Source: Sphingomonas sp. NFR04 (GTDB lineage: Bacteria; Pseudomonadota; Alphaproteobacteria; Sphingomonadales; Sphingomonadaceae). Taken from it: a stretch of 64,000 nucleotides of DNA. Made by a program: the position numbers and the translations under genes. The stretch is taken from contig NZ_FORV01000001.1 of assembly GCF_900114095.1 (NCBI RefSeq), positions 186,001-250,000 on the forward strand, read 5' to 3'. Of this stretch, positions 10,437 through 19,343 are shown piece by piece (position 1 is the first letter of the stretch; each line of letters opens with the position of its first letter). Under the pieces are notes generated by a model. It did no database searches and was not told the DNA's origin. It saw only the letters and a list, made by a program, of their open reading frames with translations.

Positions 10437-11624
10437 ATGTCCGCCGACCCCATCGTCATCCTGTCCTATGCCCGCACGCCGATGGGGAGCTTTCAGGGCA
10501 GCCTCGGCGACGCCTCCGCCACCGATCTCGGCGCTACCGCCGTCGGCGCCGCGGTGGAGCGCGCGGGACTCAAGGGCGACGCGATCGAGCGCATCTATAT
10601 GGGGTGCGTGCTCCCCGCCGGGCTCGGCCAGGCCCCTGCCCGCCAGGCTGCCCTCAAGGCCGGGCTGCCCCAGCACATCGAGGCGACGACGATCAACAAG
10701 ATGTGCGGATCGGGCATGCAGGCGACGATCATGGCCGCCGAGGCGCTCGCCGCCGGTTCGGTCGACCTGCTGATCGCCGGCGGCATGGAGAGCATGACCA
10801 ATGCGCCCTATCTCTCGATGCGCCACCGCAGCGGCGCACGGATCGGGCATGACGTGCTCAAGGATCACATGTTCCTCGACGGGCTGGAGGACGCCTATGA
10901 GCCCGGCCGGCTGATGGGCAGCTTCGCCGAGGAGACGGCCAAGGAATATCAGTTCACCCGCGAGGCGCAGGACGCCTTCGCCATCGCCAGCCTGGAGCGC
11001 GCCAAGGCGGCGCAGACCGGCGGCGCGTTCGATCGCGAGATCGTCCCCGTCGAGCTGCAGGGTCGCAAGGGCGTGGTGACGGTGGCGCTCGACGAGCAAC
11101 CGACCAAGGCCGATCCGGCCAAGATCCCGACGCTCAAGCCCGCCTTCGCCAAGGACGGCACGATCACCGCGGCGAATGCCTCCTCGATCTCGGACGGCGC
11201 GGCGGCGCTGGTGCTGGCGCGCGCCTCCGTGGCGGAAAAGCTGGGGCTGACGCCGATCGCGCGGATCGTGAGCCATGCGGCCCACGCGCACGCGCCCGCT
11301 CGCTTCACGACGGCGCCGGTGTTCGCGATGCGCAAGGCGCTGGAAAAGGCGGGCTGGGAAACCGGCGATGTCGACCTGTTCGAAGTCAATGAGGCGTTCG
11401 CCTGCGTGACGATGATCGCGATGCAGGAACTCGGCCTCGGCCATGACGCGGTGAACATCCATGGCGGCGCCTGCGCGCTCGGCCACCCGATCGGCGCGAG
11501 CGGCGCGCGGGTTCTGGCGACGCTGCTGTCGGCACTGGAGACCCAAGGCCAGAAGCGCGGGCTTGCCTCGCTCTGCATCGGCGGCGGCGAGGCTACCGCG
11601 GTCGCGGTGGAACTGATGGATTGA
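10437..11624 (+). CDS. Acetyl-CoA C-acetyltransferase (thiolase)
   Basis: 395-residue thiolase with the nucleophilic Cys90 in NKMCGSGMQ, the NEAFA motif, the GGACALGHPIGASGAR motif carrying the catalytic His, and the second Cys in SLCIGGGEA. It catalyses reversible thiolysis of acetoacetyl-CoA or longer 3-ketoacyl-CoAs; similarity to biosynthetic thiolases (PhaA/AtoB) is suggested by length, but substrate range is not decided by sequence. The ATG at 10437 follows GAGAGGA at 6 bases. It diverges from the prepilin peptidase gene (145-base gap) and is followed by a palindromic repeat. No acetoacetyl-CoA reductase or PHA synthase is adjacent. Confidence 0.93.
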   Translation: MSADPIVILSYARTPMGSFQGSLGDASATDLGATAVGAAVERAGLKGDAIERIYMGCVLPAGLGQAPARQAALKAGLPQHIEATTINKMCGSGMQATIMAAEALAAGSVDLLIAGGMESMTNAPYLSMRHRSGARIGHDVLKDHMFLDGLEDAYEPGRLMGSFAEETAKEYQFTREAQDAFAIASLERAKAAQTGGAFDREIVPVELQGRKGVVTVALDEQPTKADPAKIPTLKPAFAKDGTITAANASSISDGAAALVLARASVAEKLGLTPIARIVSHAAHAHAPARFTTAPVFAMRKALEKAGWETGDVDLFEVNEAFACVTMIAMQELGLGHDAVNIHGGACALGHPIGASGARVLATLLSALETQGQKRGLASLCIGGGEATAVAVELMD

Positions 11625-11635
11625 TGCACTCTTCG

Positions 11636-11748
11636 TAAGCCCCTCCTCCTTGGAGGAGGGGTTTGGGGGTGGAGGGATTCCAGAACGCAAGTTGGTCTCG
11701 GTGAGACACAGCCCCACCCCAACCCCTCCCCTGAAGGGGAGGGGCTTA
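11636..11748. repeat. Intergenic palindromic repeat, type A copy 1
   Basis: About 113 bp between the convergent thiolase and SH3 genes. It holds two small hairpins (CCCCTCCTCC-TT-GGAGGAGGGG at the left; CCCCTCCCC-TGAA-GGGGAGGGG at the right) and the flanking GGGGTGG and CCACCCC arms can pair across the centre. A near-identical copy lies at 13325-13436 in the same orientation. Confidence 0.85.
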
Positions 11749-11758
11749 AGGGAAGTAT

Positions 11759-12241
11759 TTACCGCACCGTCTCGCCGGGATCGGTCCCCCAGATCCGCGC
11801 CTGCTCGACATAACCCGCACGGCCACCGGCATCGAACCAGCACCAGCCGCCGCTGCACGCGCTGATCTTGCCGACCACACCCGGCGCCGCGCGCCAGCTA
11901 ATGTGCGAATCGCCCGAGGGGCTGCTGTGCAGTTCCGCAACGCCGCCCGCGACGATGGCGGTCCGCTTGTCGTCGAGCAGATTGGCCTGCATCCAGCCCT
12001 CTGCCCCATCGGGATCGCGGACCTTCACCCAGGCCCCATAGCTGGCGAGCACCTTGATCGGCAGCCCGCGCCGCTGGTAGAACCAATTGGTCGGATAGTT
12101 GCGCCCCGGCCCGGTGCGCATCCGCGCCTTGCTGGCCTTGAGCGAGGCATAATAAGGCGGCTTGCGCTCCGCATGCGCGGGGGTGGCCAGGGCGACGAGC
12201 GCCAGGGCTGCGATACCGATCGAGAAACACCGCTGCTGCAT
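11759..12241 (-). CDS. Secreted bacterial SH3-domain protein
   Basis: 160 residues: signal peptide (MQQRCFSIGIAALALVALATPAHA), then two SH3-like modules, the first around residues 35-90 with RMRTGPGRNYPTNW and GAWVKVRDPDGAEGWM, the second around 100-150 ending GWCWFDAGGRAGYVEQARIWG. Bacterial SH3 domains of this kind usually bind peptidoglycan in the periplasm. The ATG at 12241 gives an immediate signal peptide. It diverges from the dehydrogenase gene (73-base gap), and the pair is bracketed by type A repeats. Role in cell wall binding is inferred from family only. Confidence 0.85.
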   Translation of the reverse strand: MQQRCFSIGIAALALVALATPAHAERKPPYYASLKASKARMRTGPGRNYPTNWFYQRRGLPIKVLASYGAWVKVRDPDGAEGWMQANLLDDKRTAIVAGGVAELHSSPSGDSHISWRAAPGVVGKISACSGGWCWFDAGGRAGYVEQARIWGTDPGETVR

Positions 12242-12314
12242 GCCGCGTCTATCGACCAGCCGGCCTCGCGCTTCAACCGTTGACTGTATCCGCGCCACCG
12301 GCCAATCCTTTGCC

Positions 12315-13313
12315 ATGGCCGATCCCAAGCGACCGTCCCGCCCCCGGGTGATCCTCACCCGCGCGCTGCCGCAAGCCAGCGAGGCGCGGATGGCGGCGTT
12401 GTTCGACTCGGTCCCGAATTCCGACGATGTGCCGATGGACGGAGCCGCGATCGCCGCCGCCATGGCCGATGCGGACGTGCTGGTGCCGACGGTCACCGAC
12501 CGCATTACCGCCGACCTCCTCGCCGCCGCACCCGAACGCCTGCGGCTGATCGCCAATTACGGCGCGGGCGTCGGCCATATCGACCTCAAGGCAGCGCGCG
12601 CTCGCGGGATCATCGTCACCAACACCCCGGGCGTGCTGACCGACGATACCGCCGACATGGCGATGGCGCTGATCCTCGCCGTGCCGCGACGGCTGGTCGA
12701 AGGCGACAAGCTCGTCCGTTCGGGCGCCTGGCGCGGCTGGAGCCCTACCAGCATGCGCGGCCACCGGATCGGCGGGCGCAAGCTCGGCATCCTCGGCATG
12801 GGGCGGATCGGCCAGGCCGTCGCGCAGCGCGCGCGGGCGTTCGGGCTGCAGATCCATTATCACGGGCGGCACCGCGTCCACGAGGTGCTGGAGCACCAGC
12901 TGGGCGCGACCTATCACGCCGATCTCGACGCGATGCTCGAAGCGATCGACATCCTGACGATCCACACGCCGCATACCGCCACCACCAGCGGGCTGATCGA
13001 TGCGCGGCGGCTGGACCTGCTCGGGCCCGACGCTTGGCTGGTCAACACCGCGCGCGGCGAGATCGTCGATCCGCAAGCGCTGGTGACCGCGCTGCAGGAG
13101 CGCCGGATCGCAGGCGCCGGGCTCGACGTCTATGTCGACGAGCCCAAGGTCGACCCGCGACTGATGGGGCTGGAGAATGTCGTGCTGCTGCCGCACCTCG
13201 GCTCGGCGACCTTCGAGGCGCGCGAGGCGATGGGGATGAAGGTCATCGCCAATATCCGCAGCTGGGCGGACGGGCATCGCCCCCCGGACCAGGTGTTCGA
13301 GGGGTGGTTGTAA
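12315..13313 (+). CDS. D-2-hydroxyacid dehydrogenase (glyoxylate/hydroxypyruvate reductase-like)
   Basis: 332 residues. The NAD(P)-binding motif GILGMGRIGQAV is near residue 155; the catalytic triad is Arg in NTARGEIVD, Glu in DVYVDEPK and His in LLPHLGSAT, as in D-isomer 2-hydroxyacid dehydrogenases. It closely resembles the glyoxylate/hydroxypyruvate reductase branch, which reduces glyoxylate or hydroxypyruvate to glycolate or glycerate. The ATG at 12315 lacks a clear Shine-Dalgarno, and may be near-leaderless. Whether this links to the malate synthase 3 kb away (glyoxylate metabolism) is only suggestive. Confidence 0.88.
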   Translation: MADPKRPSRPRVILTRALPQASEARMAALFDSVPNSDDVPMDGAAIAAAMADADVLVPTVTDRITADLLAAAPERLRLIANYGAGVGHIDLKAARARGIIVTNTPGVLTDDTADMAMALILAVPRRLVEGDKLVRSGAWRGWSPTSMRGHRIGGRKLGILGMGRIGQAVAQRARAFGLQIHYHGRHRVHEVLEHQLGATYHADLDAMLEAIDILTIHTPHTATTSGLIDARRLDLLGPDAWLVNTARGEIVDPQALVTALQERRIAGAGLDVYVDEPKVDPRLMGLENVVLLPHLGSATFEAREAMGMKVIANIRSWADGHRPPDQVFEGWL

Positions 13314-13324
13314 TCAACCATTTC

Positions 13325-13436
13325 TAAGCCCCTCCTCCTTGGAGGAGGGGTTGGGGGTGGAGGGATTCCAGACCATCTGTTGGTCTCGGTGAGACACTGC
13401 CCCACCCCAACCCCTCTCCTGAAGGGGAGGGGCTAG
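13325..13436. repeat. Intergenic palindromic repeat, type A copy 2
   Basis: Second copy of the repeat at 11636-11748, in the same orientation and differing at only a handful of positions (mainly a short block after TTCCAGA). It lies between the convergent dehydrogenase and nitronate monooxygenase-like genes. The G/C-rich hairpins lack T-tracts, so if it ends transcription it does so by structure rather than as a classic terminator. Confidence 0.85.
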
Positions 13437-13447
13437 AAGTGTGTTCC

Positions 13448-14851
13448 TCAATCCCCGGTCAGGATCCGGTCCACCAGCTGCTTCACCGTCGGCACGAACC
13501 CGTTCGAATAGAAGGGATCGCGCTTGAAGTTGTACGCGGCATGGCCGGCGAACATCAGGTTCTGGTCGGTATCGCCGCCATGGGCGATGTCCTGCAGCGT
13601 CTTCTGGATGCAGAAGCTGCGCGGATCGGCCAACCGGCCGGTCGAGTTGGTCTCGGTGTCCGCCCAGGACGAGAACTGGCACTGGCTGAGGCAGCCCATG
13701 CAGTCGGCCTGGTCCTTGCGGATGATCTGCTGGTCCTCGAGGGTCACGAACACCAGCGTGTTGTCCGGCGTCTTGAGCGCGCTGGTGAAGCCCAGGCCGT
13801 GCCATTCGCGCGCGCGCAGCAGGTCGTTGCGCGTCACCCAGAAATTCTTGCCCTTCACGCCCACGTCGAGCTGGAAGGTGTGATCCCCCGCCGCCTCGGT
13901 CGAATAGGGGATCTGGCGCTCGCTGCGGGCCTCGAGATGGCGCAGGAACGGATTGCGCACCGCGCTGGAATAGAAGCCGGTCGGCGAGAAGCGGTGCAGC
14001 AGCACGTCGCCTTCGTCGATCTCCATCAGCTTGGCCTTCCAGCCCTCCGGGATCGGGCTTTCCTGCGTGAGCAGCGGACGCGTACCGAACTGGAAGGCGA
14101 TCGCACCCAGCTCGGGATTGTCGATCCAGTCGTTCCAGTCGCGCAGATACCAGACGCCGCCGGCCATCACGATCGGCACACTGTCCGGCAACCCGCCTTC
14201 GCGCATCACTTCGCGCAGCGCCTTGACGCGCGGATAGGGATCCTGCGGGGCGCGCGGGTCCTCGGCGTTGGACAGGCCGTTATGGCCGCCGGCGAGCCAG
14301 GGGTCCTCATAGACCACCGCCGCCAGCCATTCCTGCGCCTTCGAATAGGCCCGCTTCCACAGCGCACGGAAGGCGCGGCCGGAGCTGACGATCGGCAGGT
14401 AGCTCACCTCGTGGTGCGCGGCGATCTCGCTGAGCTTGTACGGCATGCCCGCGCCGCAGGTGACGCCGGCCACCATGCCCCTGGTCCGCTCCAGCACGCC
14501 CTGCAGGACGCGCTGCGCGCCGCCCATTTCCCAGAGCACGTTGATGTTGATCGCACCCTTGCCGCCGGCGATCTCGAAGGCGCGCTTCACCTGCTGGACG
14601 GCGCCTTCGATCGCGTACTGGATCAGCTCTTCGTGGCGCTCGCGGCGCGTGAGGGCACGGTAGATCTGCGGGATGATCTTGCCATCCGCGTCATAGCTGT
14701 CGGCGTTGACCGCGCTGACCGTGCCGATACCGCCGGCGGCCGCCCAGGCCCCCGCGCTTGCATGGTTGGTCGCTGCGACGCCCTTCCCACCCTCGACCAG
14801 CGGCCAAACCTCGCGACCGTTGTAGTTGATGGGCGAAAGACCCTTGAACAC
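13448..14851 (-). CDS. Nitronate monooxygenase (2-nitropropane dioxygenase)-like flavoprotein
   Basis: 467 residues of an NPD-type TIM barrel. FMN-site features include GGKGVAATNHASAGAWAAAGGIG near the N-terminus, GVTCGAGMP, and VMAGGVWYLRDW. Family members oxidise alkyl nitronates with FMN, although long sphingomonad homologues are not biochemically defined as far as I know. The C-terminal part has an unusual Cys cluster, CMGCLSQC, plus a later SFCIQK, which could bind metal. I use the GTG at 14851 (GGAGG 4 bases upstream), giving a start of MFKGLSPINYNGREVWP; a TTG 51 bases earlier is less likely. Its stop is next to a type A repeat. Confidence 0.82.
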   Translation of the reverse strand: MFKGLSPINYNGREVWPLVEGGKGVAATNHASAGAWAAAGGIGTVSAVNADSYDADGKIIPQIYRALTRRERHEELIQYAIEGAVQQVKRAFEIAGGKGAININVLWEMGGAQRVLQGVLERTRGMVAGVTCGAGMPYKLSEIAAHHEVSYLPIVSSGRAFRALWKRAYSKAQEWLAAVVYEDPWLAGGHNGLSNAEDPRAPQDPYPRVKALREVMREGGLPDSVPIVMAGGVWYLRDWNDWIDNPELGAIAFQFGTRPLLTQESPIPEGWKAKLMEIDEGDVLLHRFSPTGFYSSAVRNPFLRHLEARSERQIPYSTEAAGDHTFQLDVGVKGKNFWVTRNDLLRAREWHGLGFTSALKTPDNTLVFVTLEDQQIIRKDQADCMGCLSQCQFSSWADTETNSTGRLADPRSFCIQKTLQDIAHGGDTDQNLMFAGHAAYNFKRDPFYSNGFVPTVKQLVDRILTGD

Positions 14852-14922
14852 ATTGCCTCCACAAAAATTGCCGCGCGACGCTAGCCGGATCGGCCGCGAC
14901 AAGCGAGTAACAAATGCTGGCC

Positions 14923-16056
14923 TCAGCCCAGCGCGCCCGGCCGCCCCATCGCCTGGGCATAGAGCCGCGCATAGGCCGCGACCATCTCAGCCTCGTCGTA
15001 CAACGCGGATACACGCAGACGGTTCGCCTCGCCGACGCGCTTCCGTTCGTCCGGGTGCTGCGCCAGGATGTCGAGCCGATCCCGCAGCGAAACTTCGGTC
15101 CGATCGGCGGAAAGATATCGCTGATTGGGTTCGGAGACCATTGCCGCAATATCCCCTACCTGCGGCGCGACGATCGGCAGCCCCGCCGCCATCGCCTCCA
15201 GCACGGAAACCGGCGCCTGCTCGCTCTTCGACGACAGCGCGAAGATATCGAACAGCCCCAGATAGCGATGCGGATTGGCGATGAAGCCGGGCAGGAACAC
15301 CTGATCCTCGATCGCCATCGCCTCGGCCTGGTCGAGGATCGCCTGGCGCTCGGGCCCCTCCCCAAGGATCACCAGCTTGAAGCGCGAGCTCATGCCGGCG
15401 GCAGCGCGGACCAGCATCGGCAGATCCTTCACCGGCCGCAGCCCGGCCAGGCAGCCGATGAACACCTCACCCTTGCGGCGCTTCTCCAGCATCGGAAGCA
15501 GCGACGGGTCGAGACGGCCGCTGTAGCGCGCGGTCGGCACGCCATTGGCGATCCGCACCAGCCGCTCCGCTGGCTGCTTCCAGAACCTGGTCGCGACCTG
15601 TTCGAGCTTTTCGGAGGGCACCACCAGCGCATTGGCGGCGGGCAGTGCCATCCGGCGATACATGTTGCGCACGGTGCTCAACTTCTCCGCCTCGTCGGCG
15701 TTGAACCCGTCCTCGTGGTGGATGATCGGTGGCAGGCCCTTGCCGAACACCCGCGCCGCCATCACCCCGTCGATCGCGCCCCAGTTATAGGTGAGCACCA
15801 GGTCGAAGCGCCGCATGAAGCGCGCGATCTCCTCGTAGCGCTTGACCGAGGGCTTGCCGCTGAGCGGCGGCGGATCGAGCGCGATCTCGTATTTGATGTG
15901 CTTGTCGATCGCCTCGCGCGCGCCGAGCTGGTCGGGCATCGCCGAGACGATGGTGTGCCGCGCGCGGTCGCCGAACGCGTTCATCAGCTGCACCGCCCGC
16001 GCTTCCTTGCCGCCGAGCGCGAAGGTCGAATGAAGATGGAGGATGTGGATCGACAT
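14923..16056 (-). CDS. Glycosyltransferase, GT4-like
   Basis: 377 residues with GT-B fold. The N-terminus begins IHILHLHSTFALGGKEARAVQLMNAFG (donor/acceptor loop with the GG motif). The C-terminal half has GCLAGLRPVKDLPMLVRAA, VILGEGPER, and the EAPVSVLEAMAAGLPIVAPQVGDIAAMV region with the E-x7-E type motif (E in SKSEQAPVSVLEA). Such enzymes transfer a sugar from a nucleotide donor to a surface glycan or lipid; the substrate is unknown. It diverges from the MFS transporter gene (131-base gap) and stops 72 bases from the NPD-like gene on the same strand. No other glycan assembly genes are close, so it looks like an isolated transferase. Confidence 0.87.
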   Translation of the reverse strand: MSIHILHLHSTFALGGKEARAVQLMNAFGDRARHTIVSAMPDQLGAREAIDKHIKYEIALDPPPLSGKPSVKRYEEIARFMRRFDLVLTYNWGAIDGVMAARVFGKGLPPIIHHEDGFNADEAEKLSTVRNMYRRMALPAANALVVPSEKLEQVATRFWKQPAERLVRIANGVPTARYSGRLDPSLLPMLEKRRKGEVFIGCLAGLRPVKDLPMLVRAAAGMSSRFKLVILGEGPERQAILDQAEAMAIEDQVFLPGFIANPHRYLGLFDIFALSSKSEQAPVSVLEAMAAGLPIVAPQVGDIAAMVSEPNQRYLSADRTEVSLRDRLDILAQHPDERKRVGEANRLRVSALYDEAEMVAAYARLYAQAMGRPGALG

Positions 16057-16187
16057 GGGGGCCGGGGTGTAGCGGGCGATTGCGGCGGCGTCATCCGTTA
16101 GGATGCGGTCACGCGAGATCGTCGGGCTAGCTGGCCCTCGCGCGCGTGCGCCGCTACAGCCTGCGCCATGCAAGGCCTGCCCCGCCG

Positions 16188-17552
16188 ATGAGCGACACCA
16201 CCCCGCCCGCCCCCCGCCACGGCGGCTGGATCATCGCGGCTTGCATGTGCGCCTCCAGCCTCGCCTTTCTGGACGGATCGGTGACCAATGTCGCCTTGCC
16301 GACGATCGGCAGGACGCTGGCTGCCGACCCGGCGACGCTGCCCTGGATCATCAACGCCTATCTCCTCCCGCTGTCCGCGCTGCTGCTGTTCGGGGGCGCT
16401 ACCGGCGACTATTTCGGCCGCCGCCGGATGCTGGTCCTTGGCGTTATGATCTTCGCGCTCGCCTCGCTCGGCTGCGCGCTTTCGAAGGGCACCGACCTGC
16501 TGCTCGCCTCGCGGGCATTGCAGGGAGTCGGCGCGGCGATCCTGATGCCCAACAGCCTCGGCCTGCTCGGCAGCAGCTTCCACGGCGAGGCGCGCGGCCG
16601 CGCGATCGGCACCTGGGCCTCGGCCGGCGCGATCGCCTCCGCCGTCGGACCGCCGCTCGGCGGCTGGCTGGTCAACGCCGTCGGCTGGCGTGCGATCTTC
16701 TACCTCAACCTGCCCGTCGCCGCCGCGGCGATCGCGATCGCCTGGCGGTTCGTGCCCGAGAGCCCGCGTGGCAAGGGCGGGCTCGACTGGCTGGGCGCGG
16801 CGCTCGCCACCGCAGGGCTGGGCAGCCTGACCTGGGCGCTGACCCTCTGGTCGAGCAGCCATGCCGTCTCCACGCAATCCACCATCGGCCTGGTGGGTGG
16901 CGTCGCGCTGCTCGGCGGATTCGTGCTCCATCAGCACCGGCTGGGGGAGCGCGCGATGATGCCGCTGGCGCTGTTCGGCTCGCTGCCCTTCGTCGGCCTC
17001 ACCGTGCTGACGCTGCTGCTCTATGGCGCACTGGGCGGGCTGATCCTGCTGCTGCCCTATCTGCTGATCGTCGGTGGCGGCTATCCGCCGGCGCAGGCCG
17101 GAGTCGCCCTCCTTCCCTTTTCGATCGTGATCGGCATTTCCTCGCGCTTCGCCGGGCGATTGGCGGCGCGGATCGGCGGGCGTTGGCCGCTCTCGGTCGG
17201 GCCGATCGTGACGGGCATCGGCTTCTGGCTGCTCTCGGGCGCCGACCCGCAGGCGAGCTATTGGACGAGCATCCTGCCGGGGATGCTGGTGCTGTCGCTC
17301 GGCATGGCGGGCGCGGTGGCCCCGCTGACCACGGCGGTGCTCGCCTCGGTCGACGATCGCTTCACCGGCACCGCCTCGGGCTTCAACAGCGCCATTGCGC
17401 GGACCGGCGGCCTGGTCGCGACCGCGCTTGCCGGCGCGGTGCTGTCGCAGACCGGCGCGGCGCTGGTCGGCGGATTCCACGTCGCCGCGCTGGTGTGCGC
17501 GGGGTTGGCCGTCGCAGCGGGCGTGACGGCGTTCCTCACGCTCAAGGCGTGA
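16188..17552 (+). CDS. MFS drug transporter, DHA2 (EmrB/QacA) type
   Basis: 454 residues and about 13-14 hydrophobic segments. Motif A variant GDYFGRRRMLVLG follows the second helix, and the motif C-like GPPLGGWL lies in helix 5, typical of proton-driven drug antiporters. N-terminal LDGSVTNVALPTIGRTL is the standard DHA2 signature (often LDxTIVNVALP). It probably exports hydrophobic toxic compounds in exchange for protons; no substrate can be named. The ATG at 16188 precedes a short polar head. There is no MFP (EmrA-like) partner or adjacent regulator. It converges on murU, with 70 bases between the stops. Confidence 0.9.
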   Translation: MSDTTPPAPRHGGWIIAACMCASSLAFLDGSVTNVALPTIGRTLAADPATLPWIINAYLLPLSALLLFGGATGDYFGRRRMLVLGVMIFALASLGCALSKGTDLLLASRALQGVGAAILMPNSLGLLGSSFHGEARGRAIGTWASAGAIASAVGPPLGGWLVNAVGWRAIFYLNLPVAAAAIAIAWRFVPESPRGKGGLDWLGAALATAGLGSLTWALTLWSSSHAVSTQSTIGLVGGVALLGGFVLHQHRLGERAMMPLALFGSLPFVGLTVLTLLLYGALGGLILLLPYLLIVGGGYPPAQAGVALLPFSIVIGISSRFAGRLAARIGGRWPLSVGPIVTGIGFWLLSGADPQASYWTSILPGMLVLSLGMAGAVAPLTTAVLASVDDRFTGTASGFNSAIARTGGLVATALAGAVLSQTGAALVGGFHVAALVCAGLAVAAGVTAFLTLKA

Positions 17553-17622
17553 AGCGCCGCCGCGACTCAGGCAGCCCCGAGGAGGGAGCCCTGCACCTGG
17601 CCCGGCGCGCGGCACTCACGGC

Positions 17623-18375
17623 TCAGAGTTCGGCCAGCGCCAACTCGGTCTCGCGAATGGCCTTGGGGGAGCCGACGTCGAACCACAGGCCCTGATGCAC
17701 TGCGCCCCACAAGCGCCCGGCCTTGATCGCGCGGTCCCAGAACAGATTGGTCGAGAACGGCCCTTCGGGCCAGTCGCGGATCACCCGCGGCGACAGGATC
17801 TGGATGCCGGTGAACACGAACGGCGCCAGCCGGCCCGGCTTGCGGCGCTCGGTGATCCGCCCGAAGGCATCCAGCCGGAAGTCGCCCTGCCCACGGTGGC
17901 AGGTCGCGCGCGCCAGCGGCACCAGCAGCAGCAGCGCATCCATCCTGGCGTCGTCCCACTGCGCCGCTAGTAGCCGGATCGCATCGCTGGGGCCGTCCAC
18001 CCACAGATTGTCGCTGTTGACGCACAGGAAGGGCGCGTCGCCCAGCAGGTCGCGCGCCTGGACGAGGCCGCCGCCGGTCTCCAGCAGCTGCTTGCGCTCG
18101 TCCGAGATCCGCAGTTCCATGCCCTTCACCCGCGCGCGCAGATGCGCCTCGAGCTGGTCGGCGAGGTAATGGACGTTGACCACCGCGCGCTCGACCCCGG
18201 CCGCCGCCAGCCGATCGAAGACATGGTCGATCAGCGGCTTGCCGGCGACGTCGATCAGCGGCTTGGGCCGGGTGACGGTGAGCGGGCGCATCCGCTTGCC
18301 GAGGCCGGCGGCCATCACCATCGCGGTCTTCGGCACCGGCGCCGCCGGCTGCGGGCGGAGCGAATAGATCGTCAT
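17623..18375 (-). CDS. murU: N-acetylmuramate-1-phosphate uridylyltransferase
   Basis: 250 residues of a sugar-nucleotidyltransferase. Signature AMVMAAGLGKRMRPLTVTRPKPLIDVAGKPLI lies at about residues 15-48, with VNSDNLWVDG as the metal site. MurU makes UDP-MurNAc from MurNAc-1-phosphate in the peptidoglycan recycling path that bypasses MurA and gives intrinsic fosfomycin tolerance. The assignment rests on order: amgK directly upstream overlaps it by 4 bases (ATGA), the same pairing as in Pseudomonas putida and Caulobacter. The ATG at 18375 is fixed by that overlap. In many alphaproteobacteria addB follows; here a convergent MFS gene follows instead. Confidence 0.88.
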   Translation of the reverse strand: MTIYSLRPQPAAPVPKTAMVMAAGLGKRMRPLTVTRPKPLIDVAGKPLIDHVFDRLAAAGVERAVVNVHYLADQLEAHLRARVKGMELRISDERKQLLETGGGLVQARDLLGDAPFLCVNSDNLWVDGPSDAIRLLAAQWDDARMDALLLLVPLARATCHRGQGDFRLDAFGRITERRKPGRLAPFVFTGIQILSPRVIRDWPEGPFSTNLFWDRAIKAGRLWGAVHQGLWFDVGSPKAIRETELALAEL

Positions 18376-19343
18376 GCCGCCACCTGCATCGGATCGCCGC
18401 GCTTCTCGGGCGGTACATTGGCCGCGAACCAGTCTGCCACCGGCTTGAGCGCGGGATGGGCGAGGTCGCGCTCGAGATAGGCCCATACGCGCGGGCAGAG
18501 CGACGGGTAGCGCGGCTTGCCGTCGCGCTTCCACAGCCGGGTGAAGATGCCGAGGATCTTCGCGTTCCGCTGGGCGCCGAGCACATGATAGGCGATGTCG
18601 AACGCCTCCCCCGCCCCGGTGGCGTCACGGTAATGGGCCAGCATCGCCGCCTCGGTTGCCGCGGGCACGTCGCGGCGTGCATCCTGGAGCAGCGAGACGA
18701 GGTCATAGGCAGGATGGCCGGCGAGCGCGTCCTGGAAGTCGAGCAGTCCCAAGCCTTCGCCACCTTCGATCAGCATCAGATTCTCGGCATGGTAGTCGCG
18801 CAGCACCGTGACGGGGCGATGACCACCGAGCAGCGGCACCAGCACCGCATCCCAGGCATCGCGATAGCCGGCCGCATCCACCTCCAGCCCGACGGCGGGG
18901 CAATACCATTCGACGAACAGCCCGGCTTCGCGCTGATAGACGGCGAGGTCGTACGGCGCCTCCACCCCCGCCGGCGCATCGTGCAGGCGCACCAGCAGGT
19001 CCACCGCGGCGCCGTACAGGCCCAGCTCGCGCGCGGGCTCGGCATCCACCGTCTCGCGCAGCCGCACGTCGCCGAAATCCTCAAGCAGCACCAGGCCCTG
19101 CGCCAGGTCCTCGTGAAGGACCGCGGGTGCGGCAAAGCCATGATCGCTCAGCCAGCGCGCGACCGCCAGGAACGGGCGCGGATCCTCGTGCGGCGGCGGC
19201 GCGTCCATCAGGATCGCGCTGCGGCTACCGTCCACCACGCGGAAATAGCGGCGGAACGAGGCGTCGCCGGCGACGGGGAGGATGTCTGCTCCCGCCCAAC
19301 CGGCGGAAGCGAGGAAAGCGGGCGCCGCGGGCGGCGGAGTCAT
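18372..19343 (-). CDS. amgK: N-acetylmuramate/N-acetylglucosamine kinase
   Basis: 323-residue aminoglycoside-phosphotransferase-fold kinase. N-terminal GDASFRRYFRV forms the nucleotide loop; the catalytic loop VLRDYHAENLM and the metal motif LLDFQDALAGHPAYDL are intact. AmgK phosphorylates MurNAc at C1, providing the substrate for MurU just downstream. The start is fixed by an ATGA overlap with the tsaE stop (ATG at 19343); an in-frame ATG at 19355 is possible. The tight tsaE-amgK-murU chain implies translational coupling. Function is inferred from fold and neighbourhood; an orphan choline or aminoglycoside kinase would lack this context. Confidence 0.88.
   Translation of the reverse strand: MTPPPAAPAFLASAGWAGADILPVAGDASFRRYFRVVDGSRSAILMDAPPPHEDPRPFLAVARWLSDHGFAAPAVLHEDLAQGLVLLEDFGDVRLRETVDAEPARELGLYGAAVDLLVRLHDAPAGVEAPYDLAVYQREAGLFVEWYCPAVGLEVDAAGYRDAWDAVLVPLLGGHRPVTVLRDYHAENLMLIEGGEGLGLLDFQDALAGHPAYDLVSLLQDARRDVPAATEAAMLAHYRDATGAGEAFDIAYHVLGAQRNAKILGIFTRLWKRDGKPRYPSLCPRVWAYLERDLAHPALKPVADWFAANVPPEKRGDPMQVAA

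Noticed and set aside
10404..11858. A 484-codon minus-strand frame over the thiolase gene
   Set aside because: It runs antisense to a gene with clear catalytic residues and through a repeat; no domain.
11636..13436. Repeat pair considered as a CRISPR array
   Set aside because: Only two copies, 1.7 kb apart, palindromic, with genes between them; no cas genes or spacers.
16098..17615. A 505-codon minus-strand frame over the MFS gene
   Set aside because: Low-complexity Arg/Gln/Ala product, opposite to a well-supported transporter gene.
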